Under the pieces are notes generated by a model, which worked only from the letters and a program-made list of their open reading frames with translations, did not search any database and was not told the DNA's origin. DNA of 64,000 nucleotides from Planctomycetaceae bacterium (lineage in GTDB: Bacteria > Planctomycetota > Planctomycetia > Pirellulales > Pirellulaceae), in the NCBI GenBank assembly GCA_005778405.1, contig SXOA01000060.1:62001-126000 (forward strand), in the 5' to 3' direction. Below, piece by piece: positions 24,442-32,731 of this stretch; within the stretch, counting starts at the first letter, position 1, and the number at the start of each line of letters is the position of its first letter. The translations under genes were made by a program, and so were the position numbers.

Positions 24442-26511
24442 ATGACCCTGAGCGTTCAAATTGCGGCTTTGTCCTTGTTCGCCATCTGCGGCGTGACCAC
24501 GGCCAATGGCCAGGGAAATACGGCGATGCCGAAAAGGCCCGCCACGACAAGCAACCCCTTTCGCAACCGCGTGGACCTCCCCGAGCTTCCCAAGGGAATG
24601 GAATGGTTCAACACCAAAAAGTCCATCTCCAAAGCCGACTTGAAGGGAAAGTTTGTCCTCTTCGATTTTTGGACCTACTGCTGCATCAACTGCATGCACA
24701 TTCTGCCGGAGCTCAAGAAGCTGGAGAAGCGGTTCCCCAACGAGCTCGTGGTTATCGGTGTCCACTCCGCCAAGTTTGAAACCGAGAAGGATCGCGAGAA
24801 CATCATCCAGGCCATGTTGCGCTACGAAGTCGAACACCTGGTGGTGAATGACTTCCAGCATGAGCTGTGGAATTTTTACGGTGTCAAAATGTGGCCCACT
24901 CTGCTGCTGGTGGACCCCGAGGGCAAAGTGGTGTCCAGGTCCACGGGCGAATTCAAAGCCGACGACGTGGCCAAGGCGCTCGAGCGGGGCATTCCGTATT
25001 ATCGCGAGCGGAACCTCCTGAATGAACAGCCGTTTTCTCTGGACCTGATCAAGGCCGCCGACACGCCCTTGCTGTTCCCCGGAAAAGTGCTCGCCGATGA
25101 GCCGGGCAACCGCCTGTTCATCAGCGACAGTAACCACAACCGGATTGTGGTGACGACGCTCGCCGGCAAGCTGCTTTACGTGATCGGCAGCGGGGCGATC
25201 GGCCGCCAGGATGGCGATTTCTCAAAGGCCACGTTCGATCATCCGCAAGGCTGCACACTGCATCATGAGATGCTCTACGTCGCGGATACGGAGAATCACC
25301 TGATTCGCAAGGTGGACCTCAAGGCCCAGACGGTAAAGACAATTGCCGGCACCGGCAAACAGGCGGATCCCCTGCAAATGCGGACCAGACGAGGCCTCCC
25401 CATCAAAGGAACCTCGCTCTCCAGTCCGTGGGATTTGTATGTGCATAAAAATGACCTGTATATCGCCATGGCGGGGTCGCACCAAATCTGGAAAATGCCG
25501 CTTTCTGAATCCGACATTGGCCCCTATGCCGGCAACGGCCGGGAAGACATCGTCGACGGCCGGCTGCTGCCGAAAACGCCTACCCAGCCCAGTTCGTCTT
25601 TCGCCCAGCCCAGCGGCCTGGCCTCGGATGGGGAGTGGCTGTACGTGGCGGACAGCGAAGGAAGCTCCATCCGGGCGGTTCCCTTGGACGCCTCGCGGGA
25701 AGTCGCCACCGTGATTGGAACCGCCAATCGAGCGGAGCAACGGCTGTTCGATTTTGGCGACCTGGATGGCCCGCGGAATGTGGCCAGGCTCCAGCACTGC
25801 ATCGGCATCACGTTTGTGGAGGGTGCACTGTTCGTTGCGGATACCTATAACAACAAAATTCGCGAGGTCGATCCCCGCACGGGAGAGGTCAAGACGCTCG
25901 CCGGCATCGCCCACAATCGGCCGGGGAACGACGATGCCGCCGGTTCGTTTGATGAGCCGGCTGGAATCAGCCACGCCAAGGGGCGGCTGTATGTCGCCGA
26001 TACGAATAACCACTCCATCCGCACCATCGATCTGGCCTCTGGCAAAGTCGGCACGTTGTCGATTGTTGGTCTCACGCCCCCGAACCTGCCAAAGGTCATC
26101 GCCAAGCCGGACTTCAGCCGTGCGGACCAGGAGAAGTTGAAGCTGACAAGCATCAAAGCGGCTGCCGGCGGCATCACGCTACATGTCACCTTGAAACTAC
26201 CTGCCGGCATGGAAATCAACGCCGAAGGCCCCATGGAATACTGGCTCGACTCGCCACAAGCCAGCGGTCCCCTGGATCGCGCAGTCTTCGGCAGGCGTCC
26301 TCTGGCGTCTCCCCTGGCCGAATTCGATGTCATCATCCCGGTGAAAGGTACCGGATCCGACGCGGTCGCTGTCTCCCTCAACTATCTTTACTGCCGCCAC
26401 GGCGAAGCCGGTGTTTGCAAGGCAGGCTCGGTAGTTTTCACGGTCCCGCTCAGCGTCACTGCCAGCGGGAGCACGAAGCCGATCGAATTGACGCACGCGA
26501 TCGCTGAGTGA
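24442..26511 (+). CDS. Exported thioredoxin-like protein with NHL repeats
   Basis: This 689-residue protein has a signal peptide (LSVQIAALSLFAICGV). A thioredoxin fold at about 45-195 carries CCINC (redox pair C81 and C84), then a beta-propeller of NHL repeats runs over about 205-560 (ISDSNHNRIVVTT, YVADTENHLIRKV, YVADTNNHSIRTIDL). A C-terminal beta domain ends in YCRHGEAGVCKAG. The architecture matches NHLRC2-like proteins and suggests a periplasmic disulfide role. The start at 24442 is used because the upstream open frame only decodes an inverted repeat. It may be co-transcribed with the ankyrin gene 27 bases downstream. Confidence 0.88.
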   Translation: MTLSVQIAALSLFAICGVTTANGQGNTAMPKRPATTSNPFRNRVDLPELPKGMEWFNTKKSISKADLKGKFVLFDFWTYCCINCMHILPELKKLEKRFPNELVVIGVHSAKFETEKDRENIIQAMLRYEVEHLVVNDFQHELWNFYGVKMWPTLLLVDPEGKVVSRSTGEFKADDVAKALERGIPYYRERNLLNEQPFSLDLIKAADTPLLFPGKVLADEPGNRLFISDSNHNRIVVTTLAGKLLYVIGSGAIGRQDGDFSKATFDHPQGCTLHHEMLYVADTENHLIRKVDLKAQTVKTIAGTGKQADPLQMRTRRGLPIKGTSLSSPWDLYVHKNDLYIAMAGSHQIWKMPLSESDIGPYAGNGREDIVDGRLLPKTPTQPSSSFAQPSGLASDGEWLYVADSEGSSIRAVPLDASREVATVIGTANRAEQRLFDFGDLDGPRNVARLQHCIGITFVEGALFVADTYNNKIREVDPRTGEVKTLAGIAHNRPGNDDAAGSFDEPAGISHAKGRLYVADTNNHSIRTIDLASGKVGTLSIVGLTPPNLPKVIAKPDFSRADQEKLKLTSIKAAAGGITLHVTLKLPAGMEINAEGPMEYWLDSPQASGPLDRAVFGRRPLASPLAEFDVIIPVKGTGSDAVAVSLNYLYCRHGEAGVCKAGSVVFTVPLSVTASGSTKPIELTHAIAE

Positions 26512-26538
26512 GAATCCCGATTCCGGAGGGTGAGTTAC

Positions 26539-27192
26539 ATGTCGAAGTGGCGTCCTTCGCAGAAATTACTGGACAAGCTGAAGATGGTGCGCGAGCTATC
26601 CGCGGAGGAACTGGACCGCCTGTCGGACTCCCTCGGCATCGATGAAGTTCACCCTCTGACCGGCGAGACGGCGTTGCACGCTGCCGTTCGGGCTGAATCC
26701 AAGAAGGAGTTGGCTGAATCGCTGAAGGAAATTGATCGCCTGATCCGCCTAGGCGCGAACCTGAACGTCGTTGACGAAGATGATTTGACCCCGCTGATGT
26801 GCGCTTGCTCCTGGGGAGGCGTGGCGGGCATGAGAATCGCGATCAAGCTGATCAAGGCAGGCGCTGATGTGAACTATGTCCGAGCCGAAGATCAGATGAC
26901 CGCACTCGGATTTGCCGCCTCCGACTCCCGCCCGGAAGTCGTGCAGGCGCTGCTGGAACACGGGGCGGAAGTCGAAGGTCCACCAGGAACGGAGCAGACC
27001 CCCCTGATGCTCGCCGCCCGAAAGAACAACGTCGAAGCGATCAAACTGCTTATCGCCGCCGGAGCCGATGTCAACCGCCCCTGCGGGCTGCCGTGGGCGG
27101 TCGGGCGGACCACTTTGTGGCTAGCCGAACAAGAGGGCGCAAAAAGGGCGGCGGCTTATTTGCGAAAGGTGCATCAGGGCGGAAGCACTTAG
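26539..27192 (+). CDS. Ankyrin repeat protein
   Basis: This 217-residue protein has four ankyrin-type repeats (GETALHAAVR, DDLTPLMCACSWGG, QMTALGFAASDSRPEVVQAL, QTPLMLAARKNNVEAIKLL). No signal peptide is present, so it is cytoplasmic. It is likely to mediate protein binding, with partner unknown. GGAGG eight bases upstream selects the ATG at 26539 over a GTG at 26530. The thioredoxin-NHL gene lies just upstream on the same strand. Confidence 0.85.
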   Translation: MSKWRPSQKLLDKLKMVRELSAEELDRLSDSLGIDEVHPLTGETALHAAVRAESKKELAESLKEIDRLIRLGANLNVVDEDDLTPLMCACSWGGVAGMRIAIKLIKAGADVNYVRAEDQMTALGFAASDSRPEVVQALLEHGAEVEGPPGTEQTPLMLAARKNNVEAIKLLIAAGADVNRPCGLPWAVGRTTLWLAEQEGAKRAAAYLRKVHQGGST

Positions 27193-27272
27193 CCGATATA
27201 AACCGGCCTCTCTCGACTTTACATCCCCCTCGAATTGACTCACAATAGAGTCTTGAAAAACCGGTAACCCCA

Positions 27273-27302
27273 TGCGGCCTCCCTTGGAGGTCGCATTTTT
27301 TT
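27273..27302 (+). terminator. Rho-independent terminator
   Basis: TGCGGCCTCC (27273-27282) pairs with GGAGGTCGCA (27286-27295) with one G-T pair and a CTT loop, then seven T residues (27296-27302). It lies between the ankyrin gene and greA. Because it stands only about 20 bases before the greA start, it may also attenuate read-through into greA. Confidence 0.85.
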
Positions 27303-27323
27303 GTCCGCTTGGAGTTTGCGAAC

Positions 27324-27815
27324 ATGGACGACTACGTACCGATGACCCGGTCCGGCTTTAACAAGCTGAAAGCCGATTTGGAGCGGATGGAGGGGACGGA
27401 AATGCCCGCCATCGCCGAGAAAATCAGTGCCGCCCGGGCCGAAGGGGATCTCAAGGAGAACGCCGAGTACCACGCCCAGCGGGAAGCCCAGGGTCTGCTT
27501 CAGGCTCGGATCAACTTGATCAAATCCAAGCTCTCCAAGGCCAACATCATCGACCCCTCCACGCTCCCCAAAGACCAGGTCTCCTTCGGCGCGACGGTTG
27601 TGGTGAAGGATGTCGATCTCGGGGACGAGGAAGAATACACACTCGTTGGCTCCGGCGAGGAAGATTACAACTGCGGCCGGATTCTCATCACCAGTCCGCT
27701 GGGGCAGGGGCTACTGGGAAAGAAAATCGGCGAAACCGCCACCATCCCCGCTCCCAAAGGTTCCTATGACCTGGAGGTCGTGGCCATCCGGTTTGACTTC
27801 CTCGAAGGGAGTTAG
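27324..27815 (+). CDS. greA: Transcription elongation factor GreA
   Basis: This protein of 163 residues is of usual length. It rescues backtracked RNA polymerase by stimulating cleavage of the transcript 3' end. The N-terminal coiled coil contains the acidic tip segment EGDLKENAEYHAQREAQG. The C-terminal FKBP-like domain contains SPLGQGLLGKKIGETATIPAP. ATG 27324 is the only plausible start. An upstream TTG would add five residues. A terminator hairpin immediately precedes it, so expression from its own promoter is expected. Confidence 0.96.
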   Translation: MDDYVPMTRSGFNKLKADLERMEGTEMPAIAEKISAARAEGDLKENAEYHAQREAQGLLQARINLIKSKLSKANIIDPSTLPKDQVSFGATVVVKDVDLGDEEEYTLVGSGEEDYNCGRILITSPLGQGLLGKKIGETATIPAPKGSYDLEVVAIRFDFLEGS

Positions 27816-27834
27816 CCGCCCGATTCCGCGGAGG

Positions 27835-28524
27835 TCAGAAGATTTCTCGCACATACGCATCCGCCGAACGCACCGCCTCGCAGTGTTTCACCCCACAGGT
27901 CATGCCCCGATAGAGCGCCTGCGTTTCCTTGGCTTTTTGTGCGCCGTCCAGCGTCGTCGGGTCGTATTTTTCTTTGCGAACGAGGGCCATCAGCCGGCCG
28001 AGCCATTCGACGGCCCGCGGCCATTCTTCGGTGACGTCGACAAACGTGTTCGGCTCGAAGCCAATGGTGTGCCGCGGGCCGTTGTCAAAATGATAGATCT
28101 GCTGCGGGTGCTTGAAGCGGCTCCCTTTCGGCAGCAGGCGGTCCCCATGCCGCAGGGCGATCTTGGCGAGAGCCGAGGCCGCTTCATGATCGGAGTGGCT
28201 GTCATGCGGCCAGAGCGTGAACGCGATATCGGGCTCAATTGCGGCCACCGCCTCAGCTACCGCCAGCTTGTTCGCCTCCGTGACTTCAAAACTCGTCCCG
28301 GCGAATTTGAGGAACCGCATCTCGGCCCCATACTCTTTGCAAATGTCAGTCGTCCCCGCCACAATCTCCTTCTCTCGCCCCTGCGCCGGCTTCCAATTGC
28401 TGTAGTCGCCGATGAGCGACAGGATGACCACCCGATAATTCTTCCGCACCGCCTTGAGCATGATGCCGGGAATGCCGAACACGCAGTCGTCGTAATGAGC
28501 GCCGATGCCGAGAATGGTTTTCAT
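27835..28524 (-). CDS. PIG-L family deacetylase
   Basis: This is a 229-residue LmbE/PIG-L-type N-deacetylase. The zinc and catalytic motif is GAHYDDCVFG (H10, D12, D13), with a second metal motif HDSHSDH. The family removes acetyl groups from N-acetylglucosamine-linked substrates. It has no signal peptide and is cytoplasmic. The first motif has Tyr where Pro is usual (AHPDD), a common variation. The start at 28524 is preferred over one 20 codons upstream because the beta strand KTILGIGAH begins there. It is convergent with greA. Confidence 0.9.
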   Translation of the reverse strand: MKTILGIGAHYDDCVFGIPGIMLKAVRKNYRVVILSLIGDYSNWKPAQGREKEIVAGTTDICKEYGAEMRFLKFAGTSFEVTEANKLAVAEAVAAIEPDIAFTLWPHDSHSDHEAASALAKIALRHGDRLLPKGSRFKHPQQIYHFDNGPRHTIGFEPNTFVDVTEEWPRAVEWLGRLMALVRKEKYDPTTLDGAQKAKETQALYRGMTCGVKHCEAVRSADAYVREIF

Positions 28525-28750
28525 TTTGGAGTCACGATTCTGTCCACCATTGTTCCACCAAGTTCTCTGTTCCTTGCAGCACAAAGCAGCCTGGCAGAAC
28601 AGTGTTGGGCAGAATAATGAGAGAGCAAGATTGATGGCAAATGTACTTTGGCCGTAACCATCATATCATGGGAGAATCGCCGATCTGCCAAAGGTTCGGG
28701 AACTCCCCGGCCATCCATTGGAATCATCTCCTCGTAACAGACGACTCAAA

Positions 28751-29710
28751 ATGAACCTTCAAATCATACTCAATCGCCGAGAATTGCTCGCAGGTGCGCT
28801 CGGTGCTGTCGCCACAGCCGCAGTCGCCAATGCAGGGGCCGTCGCGGCATCCGCGAAAAAGCGGCTGATTATCGACACCCACTTGGAGGTTTGGACGCTC
28901 GACCCCAAGTTCCCCTTCAATCACCCAGAGAGCGGCAAAAATCTCAAGGTTGACATCGCCGCGCCGATTGAAAATGCAGCCGAGCAGATGGGGGAGTTTG
29001 GTCTCAAGTATGCGGTGCTGATCAACCCGCGGTATTTTGGCTGGGACAACTCCTATATCGCCCACTCGCTGAAAAAATATCCGAAACTCTATGTCGCTCA
29101 CGGGCTGCTCAATCCGGAAGATCCAAAAATCGTCGACAATCTCCGTTACTGGATCAACGAACGCGGCTTTCAGGGGATGCGGTTCAGCCCGATCTATCAT
29201 CCCAAGTCAACGTGGCTCAATTCCAGGGAGCATTACCCGCTCTGGCGGGAAGCAGAGAAGCTCGGGGCCGTGTTCAACTACTACATTGCCCCGCATCAAA
29301 TGCTGATGCTCGAAGAAATGGCGGGGCGCTTCCCCGGCGTGAGAATTATCGTCGATCATGCTGGTAAGCCCGATCTCAAGTCGCCCGATTGCTGGCCTGA
29401 GTTTCGCAAGATGTTCCGCCTGAAGAAGTTTCCGCAGGTCTGGATCAGTAACTCCGAACCCTACGAGATGTCGGAACTCAAAAAGTATCCCTACGAAGAC
29501 ACCTGGCCGTTCTATAAGGCCATCTACGAGGAGTTCGGCGGCAAGCAACTCGTCTGGGGGACCGGCTATCCGCGCCCGCGCTGGGAACTGCCGATGGATA
29601 AGGAACTCGAATTCGTCGACAAGTACTGCGACTTCTATTCCGCCGCGGATCGGGAACTGATGCTAGGAAAAAACGCGCTGGGGATTTGGAAATTCCCCAA
29701 GGAGGGTTGA
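28751..29710 (+). CDS. Tat-exported amidohydrolase 2 family protein
   Basis: This 319-residue protein has a Tat-like signal (LNRRELLAGALGAVATAAV), then a TIM-barrel of the amidohydrolase 2 type (LIIDTHLEVW near the start, RIIVDHAGKP in the middle, LVWGTGYPRPRW near the end). The usual HxH pair after the first strand is reduced to DTHLE, so metal binding may be altered. It probably acts in the periplasm. The ATG at 28751 starts the signal peptide, and a TTG at 28718 is possible. It is divergent from the PIG-L gene, and the substrate is unknown. Confidence 0.82.
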   Translation: MNLQIILNRRELLAGALGAVATAAVANAGAVAASAKKRLIIDTHLEVWTLDPKFPFNHPESGKNLKVDIAAPIENAAEQMGEFGLKYAVLINPRYFGWDNSYIAHSLKKYPKLYVAHGLLNPEDPKIVDNLRYWINERGFQGMRFSPIYHPKSTWLNSREHYPLWREAEKLGAVFNYYIAPHQMLMLEEMAGRFPGVRIIVDHAGKPDLKSPDCWPEFRKMFRLKKFPQVWISNSEPYEMSELKKYPYEDTWPFYKAIYEEFGGKQLVWGTGYPRPRWELPMDKELEFVDKYCDFYSAADRELMLGKNALGIWKFPKEG

Positions 29711-29767
29711 GCCGCAAGGAGAGGGATCTGTTTCAGCATGCTGCAAGGAATTCTGAACGGCAGTTGT

Positions 29768-30214
29768 CTAGCGATGTCGCTTAGGATGAACAAGATGTGG
29801 ATGCTGGGCGGCAAATTCCTTGCGCCAGGCTCGGTCCTTGAAGTTGCTTCGCTTTAGCAGCGGCTTGAGCGTCTCCGCCAACCGGACTAGGCTTGCTTCG
29901 TCATCGGGCAGTTCGAAGTGCTGCCATTCTGTGTGGATGATTCCATAGCGTTCTGCCTTGACCGTGGCCTGATGCCGACGAGTCTGATCGTGAGGATAAG
30001 TGTTGATTTGCAGGTTGAACTTCTCATCCGTCGTCATGTAGCAGACAAAAAGGTGACCGCGTATTTCTTCATTGAATCGCTCGTCATTCGGAGTCCGACC
30101 GTATTCCAATCGAAGCCCGTTCCAGCCGAGTAACTCTGCGAGTCTCTGCATTTGTCGCAGTGGCTGGGCAGAGAGGAATCTCTGTGTTTCAGAATCGGAC
30201 GGGAGTGACGACAT
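29768..30214 (-). CDS. Hypothetical soluble protein
   Basis: This protein of about 148 residues has no signal or membrane segment. It contains an alpha/beta pattern with GWNGLRLEYGRTPNDERF and IRGHLFVCYMTTDEKFNLQ. Its sequence is more AT-rich than its neighbours. The start is uncertain. Met at 30214 is used, and an open frame continues 26 codons upstream through the toxin-antitoxin promoter region. It diverges from the HigBA-like pair. I do not recognise it. Confidence 0.6.
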   Translation of the reverse strand: MSSLPSDSETQRFLSAQPLRQMQRLAELLGWNGLRLEYGRTPNDERFNEEIRGHLFVCYMTTDEKFNLQINTYPHDQTRRHQATVKAERYGIIHTEWQHFELPDDEASLVRLAETLKPLLKRSNFKDRAWRKEFAAQHPHLVHPKRHR

Positions 30215-30282
30215 GTGAATCCAACAGAACTCAAAAAGGGACTTCTGATTATACTCGACGGTATTCTCGAGTCGTTTCTCGG

Positions 30283-30311
30283 TTGACAGCATGTCATATT
30301 TGACATATACT
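30283..30311 (+). promoter_or_regulatory. Sigma-70-type promoter with embedded operator
   Basis: TTGACA (30283-30288) and TATACT (30306-30311) are separated by 17 bases, close to the housekeeping consensus. An inverted repeat ATGTCA-TATT-TGACAT (30291-30306) fills the spacer and is well placed for autorepression by the HTH antitoxin. Transcription would start near 30318, leaving only a few bases before the toxin ATG at 30323, so the message is nearly leaderless. Confidence 0.75.
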
Positions 30312-30322
30312 TGGGTGCGACA

Positions 30323-30697
30323 ATGGCGAAATCGGAAATCCCACGAAAGCCGCTTGTCCGGCTCGAGGGAGAGATCAAGACGCCGCCATTTTCAGCGGCG
30401 AGCCGCGTGGAAGCGGGAATGTTGCTGCGTCAGCTTCAGGAAGGTCAGTCACTCGGAATGCCTCATTCCCGGCCAATGCCGAGCATCGGCGCTCGCTGCC
30501 ACGAACTCCGAGTGCGGGACGAGCAGCACAACTGGCGAATTATTTATCGCCTAGAGAGGTCTGTGATCTTGATTCTCGAGGTGTTTGCGAAAACGACCCG
30601 ACAGACCCCCAAGAGCGTCATCGAGAATTGCCAGCGCCGGTTGCGGCATTACGACGAGGTAGCCGCGGTGGCCGACAAGGAGAAGAAACATGGATAA
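30323..30697 (+). CDS. HigB/RelE-like toxin
   Basis: This 124-residue protein of the RelE/ParE superfamily belongs to the phage-derived Gp49-like (HigB) branch. It has the strands HELRVRDEQHNWRIIYRLE and VILILEVFAKTTRQTPK, and the closing helix RRLRHYDE. These proteins are ribosome-dependent mRNA endonucleases in most studied cases. The protein is cytoplasmic. It overlaps the HTH gene by 8 bases, in toxin-first order as in higBA. The start is the ATG just after the predicted transcription start. Confidence 0.85.
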   Translation: MAKSEIPRKPLVRLEGEIKTPPFSAASRVEAGMLLRQLQEGQSLGMPHSRPMPSIGARCHELRVRDEQHNWRIIYRLERSVILILEVFAKTTRQTPKSVIENCQRRLRHYDEVAAVADKEKKHG

Positions 30698-31034
30698 GGC
30701 AAAGCGAAAGGCCCTTGAGGCTGCGGGTTACCGAATTGGTGATGCGGACGATTTTCTTGGTCTTTCCGCGGAGGAACGCCGTCTCTTAGACCTCCGACTT
30801 TCCGTGAGCCGCACCGTGCGCCGCCTGCGACTTAAACGGCGTCTGACGCAGCAGCAACTCGCGGAGAAACTCAAGTCCAGCCAATCCCGCATAGCCAAAA
30901 TGGAAGTTGGCGAGGACAACGTGTCGCTCGATCTGCTCTTTCGCGGGCTCTTCGCCGTTGGGGGCAAGCTGAGTGATCTCGGCACAGATGCCAAAGTGCG
31001 TCCATCGCGCCTGCCTGCTCGAAAGCGGGCGTGA
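30690..31034 (+). CDS. HTH antitoxin (HigA/XRE family)
   Basis: This 114-residue protein has an XRE-type helix-turn-helix (RRLTQQQLAEKLKSSQSRI, then AKMEVGEDNVSLDLL). It is expected to bind the toxin and to repress the promoter upstream of the pair through the ATGTCA/TGACAT operator. It overlaps the toxin gene by 8 bases, so the two are translationally coupled. The C-terminus is basic. Confidence 0.88.
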   Translation: MDKAKRKALEAAGYRIGDADDFLGLSAEERRLLDLRLSVSRTVRRLRLKRRLTQQQLAEKLKSSQSRIAKMEVGEDNVSLDLLFRGLFAVGGKLSDLGTDAKVRPSRLPARKRA

Positions 31035-31213
31035 TGCTTTGTTTCGCCGCTGCCGCTGCCGCGGCTGAAGACTGTAACGCCTGTAGCGGACCAACATCCT
31101 CAACCTCAACGCAGTCGGCAGGGTTTGCTGGTTTTCCAGTACGACACTGTCGATACGTTCGAGAGGGATTGCGCTGGAGTCCCGCGAAATCGCTTCCTCG
31201 CAAGTAGCACCCC

Positions 31214-32716
31214 ATGCCCCACGACCGTCCCAATACTGAGCGCAAGGCTCTCGACATCAACCTCGACGAGCGCCGTTATGGCACGTTCGCCGAGATCGGC
31301 GCGGGGCAGGAGGTGGTGCGCTGGTTCTTTCGCGTCGGCGGGGCCGCGGGGACGATTGCCAAGAGCATGTCGGCCTATGACATGGCGGTCAGCGACGCCA
31401 TCTATGGCCAGTGCGACCGCTACGTCTGCCGCCCGCGGCTGGAGGCGATGCTCGACCACGAGCACGCCCTGAACCTCAGCCGCCTTCGCGAGAGCCGCGG
31501 AGACTCGACGACTTTCTTCGTGTTCGCCGACACGGTCTCGGCCCGCAACTTCAAGGGGACGAACGAGTGCCACGGCTGGATGGGGGTGCGGTTCCAGGCC
31601 CACCCTCGCGACCAGGACAGCCAGATCATCCTGCACGTCCGGATGCTCGACACGGAAAACGCCCTGCAACAGGAAGCCTTGGGAATCGTCGGCGTGAACC
31701 TGCTCTACGGAGCGTTCTTCCTCAATCACGAGCCTGATCAGCTCGTCGAGTCGCTGCTGGATAACCTGACGACGCGGCGGATCGAAATCGACATGATCGA
31801 GTTTTCCGGAATCGCCTTCCGCCACGTCGATAACCGGGTGATGAGCCTGCGTCTGGTGCAACTTGGCCTCTCCAGCGCGGCGATGTTTTCGGCTAAAGGG
31901 GAAGTGCTGCAACCCTCCGAAGTGCTCTACAAGAAGCCGATTCTCGTCGAGCGCGGCAGTTTCCGCCCCGTCACGCACGTGAATGTGGACATGCTTCGCT
32001 GTGCCCACGAAAAGTTCGTCCGCGAACCCGAAGTGGCGGCAGAGCCGGTAGTCTCCTTAATGGAAATCACTATGCGGAACCTGCAGGCTGCCGGCGGGCG
32101 GCCCAATGGTGCCATCGACCTTCGCGACTTTCTGGCACGGGCCGACGTCCTCGCCGCCTGCGGCAAAACGGTCCTCATCTCCGACTATTTCGAATACTAT
32201 CGGCTGGCGGCGTACCTGGCCCGCTACACGAAAAAGAAAATCGGCATCACGATGGGTGCCGCCAGCCTCTGCGAGCTGTTTGACGAAAAGTACTACGGCC
32301 AGCTCGACGGCGGCATCCTGGAATCCTTCGGCCGGCTCTTCAAGAACGACCTCAAGCTCTACATCTACCCGCTCCTCGATCGGAAAACGGGCGAGCTCAC
32401 CACGGTCCAGAACCTGCAAGTCGCCCCCGAGCTGCGTAAGCTGTTCGCATACCTGGTCGAGAAAGGCTGCATTGAGCAGCTCGACAACTACAACCCCGCT
32501 TATCTCCCCATTTTCTCCCGCGACGTGATCGAGCAGATCAAAGCCGGCAACCCCGCCTGGAGCAACCACGTCCCCCCCGAAGTCGCCGAAGTCATCAAGA
32601 GCCGGGGATTCTTCGGACATCGGCGGGCAGTTCCGGTGAAGGAAGCTCCCAGCTTTCCCGCTGGCATCACCGTTCTGGATCAAAGTGCGATCGGTTCGAG
32701 TCCCGCGATTGTGTAG
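31214..32716 (+). CDS. Large conserved cytoplasmic protein of unknown function
   Basis: This 500-residue soluble protein has no signal or membrane helix. Conspicuous segments are ERRYGTFAEIGAGQEVVRWF and GGAAGTIAKSMSAYDMAVSD near the N-terminus, NECHGWMGVRFQAHPR, EALGIVGVNLLYGAF, and DEKYYGQLDGGILESFGRLF in the C-terminal half. I recall close relatives in many bacteria, sometimes with implausible labels such as TonB-dependent receptor. Nothing here supports an outer membrane role. It begins about 180 bases after the HigA gene. The function is unknown. Confidence 0.8.
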   Translation: MPHDRPNTERKALDINLDERRYGTFAEIGAGQEVVRWFFRVGGAAGTIAKSMSAYDMAVSDAIYGQCDRYVCRPRLEAMLDHEHALNLSRLRESRGDSTTFFVFADTVSARNFKGTNECHGWMGVRFQAHPRDQDSQIILHVRMLDTENALQQEALGIVGVNLLYGAFFLNHEPDQLVESLLDNLTTRRIEIDMIEFSGIAFRHVDNRVMSLRLVQLGLSSAAMFSAKGEVLQPSEVLYKKPILVERGSFRPVTHVNVDMLRCAHEKFVREPEVAAEPVVSLMEITMRNLQAAGGRPNGAIDLRDFLARADVLAACGKTVLISDYFEYYRLAAYLARYTKKKIGITMGAASLCELFDEKYYGQLDGGILESFGRLFKNDLKLYIYPLLDRKTGELTTVQNLQVAPELRKLFAYLVEKGCIEQLDNYNPAYLPIFSRDVIEQIKAGNPAWSNHVPPEVAEVIKSRGFFGHRRAVPVKEAPSFPAGITVLDQSAIGSSPAIV

Positions 32717-32731
32717 TGGCAGCGGCCTACT

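Noticed and set aside
32691-32716. GGTTCGAGTCCCGC string resembling a tRNA 3' half
   Set aside because: It is in the reading frame of the conserved 500-residue gene and no cloverleaf can be folded around it.
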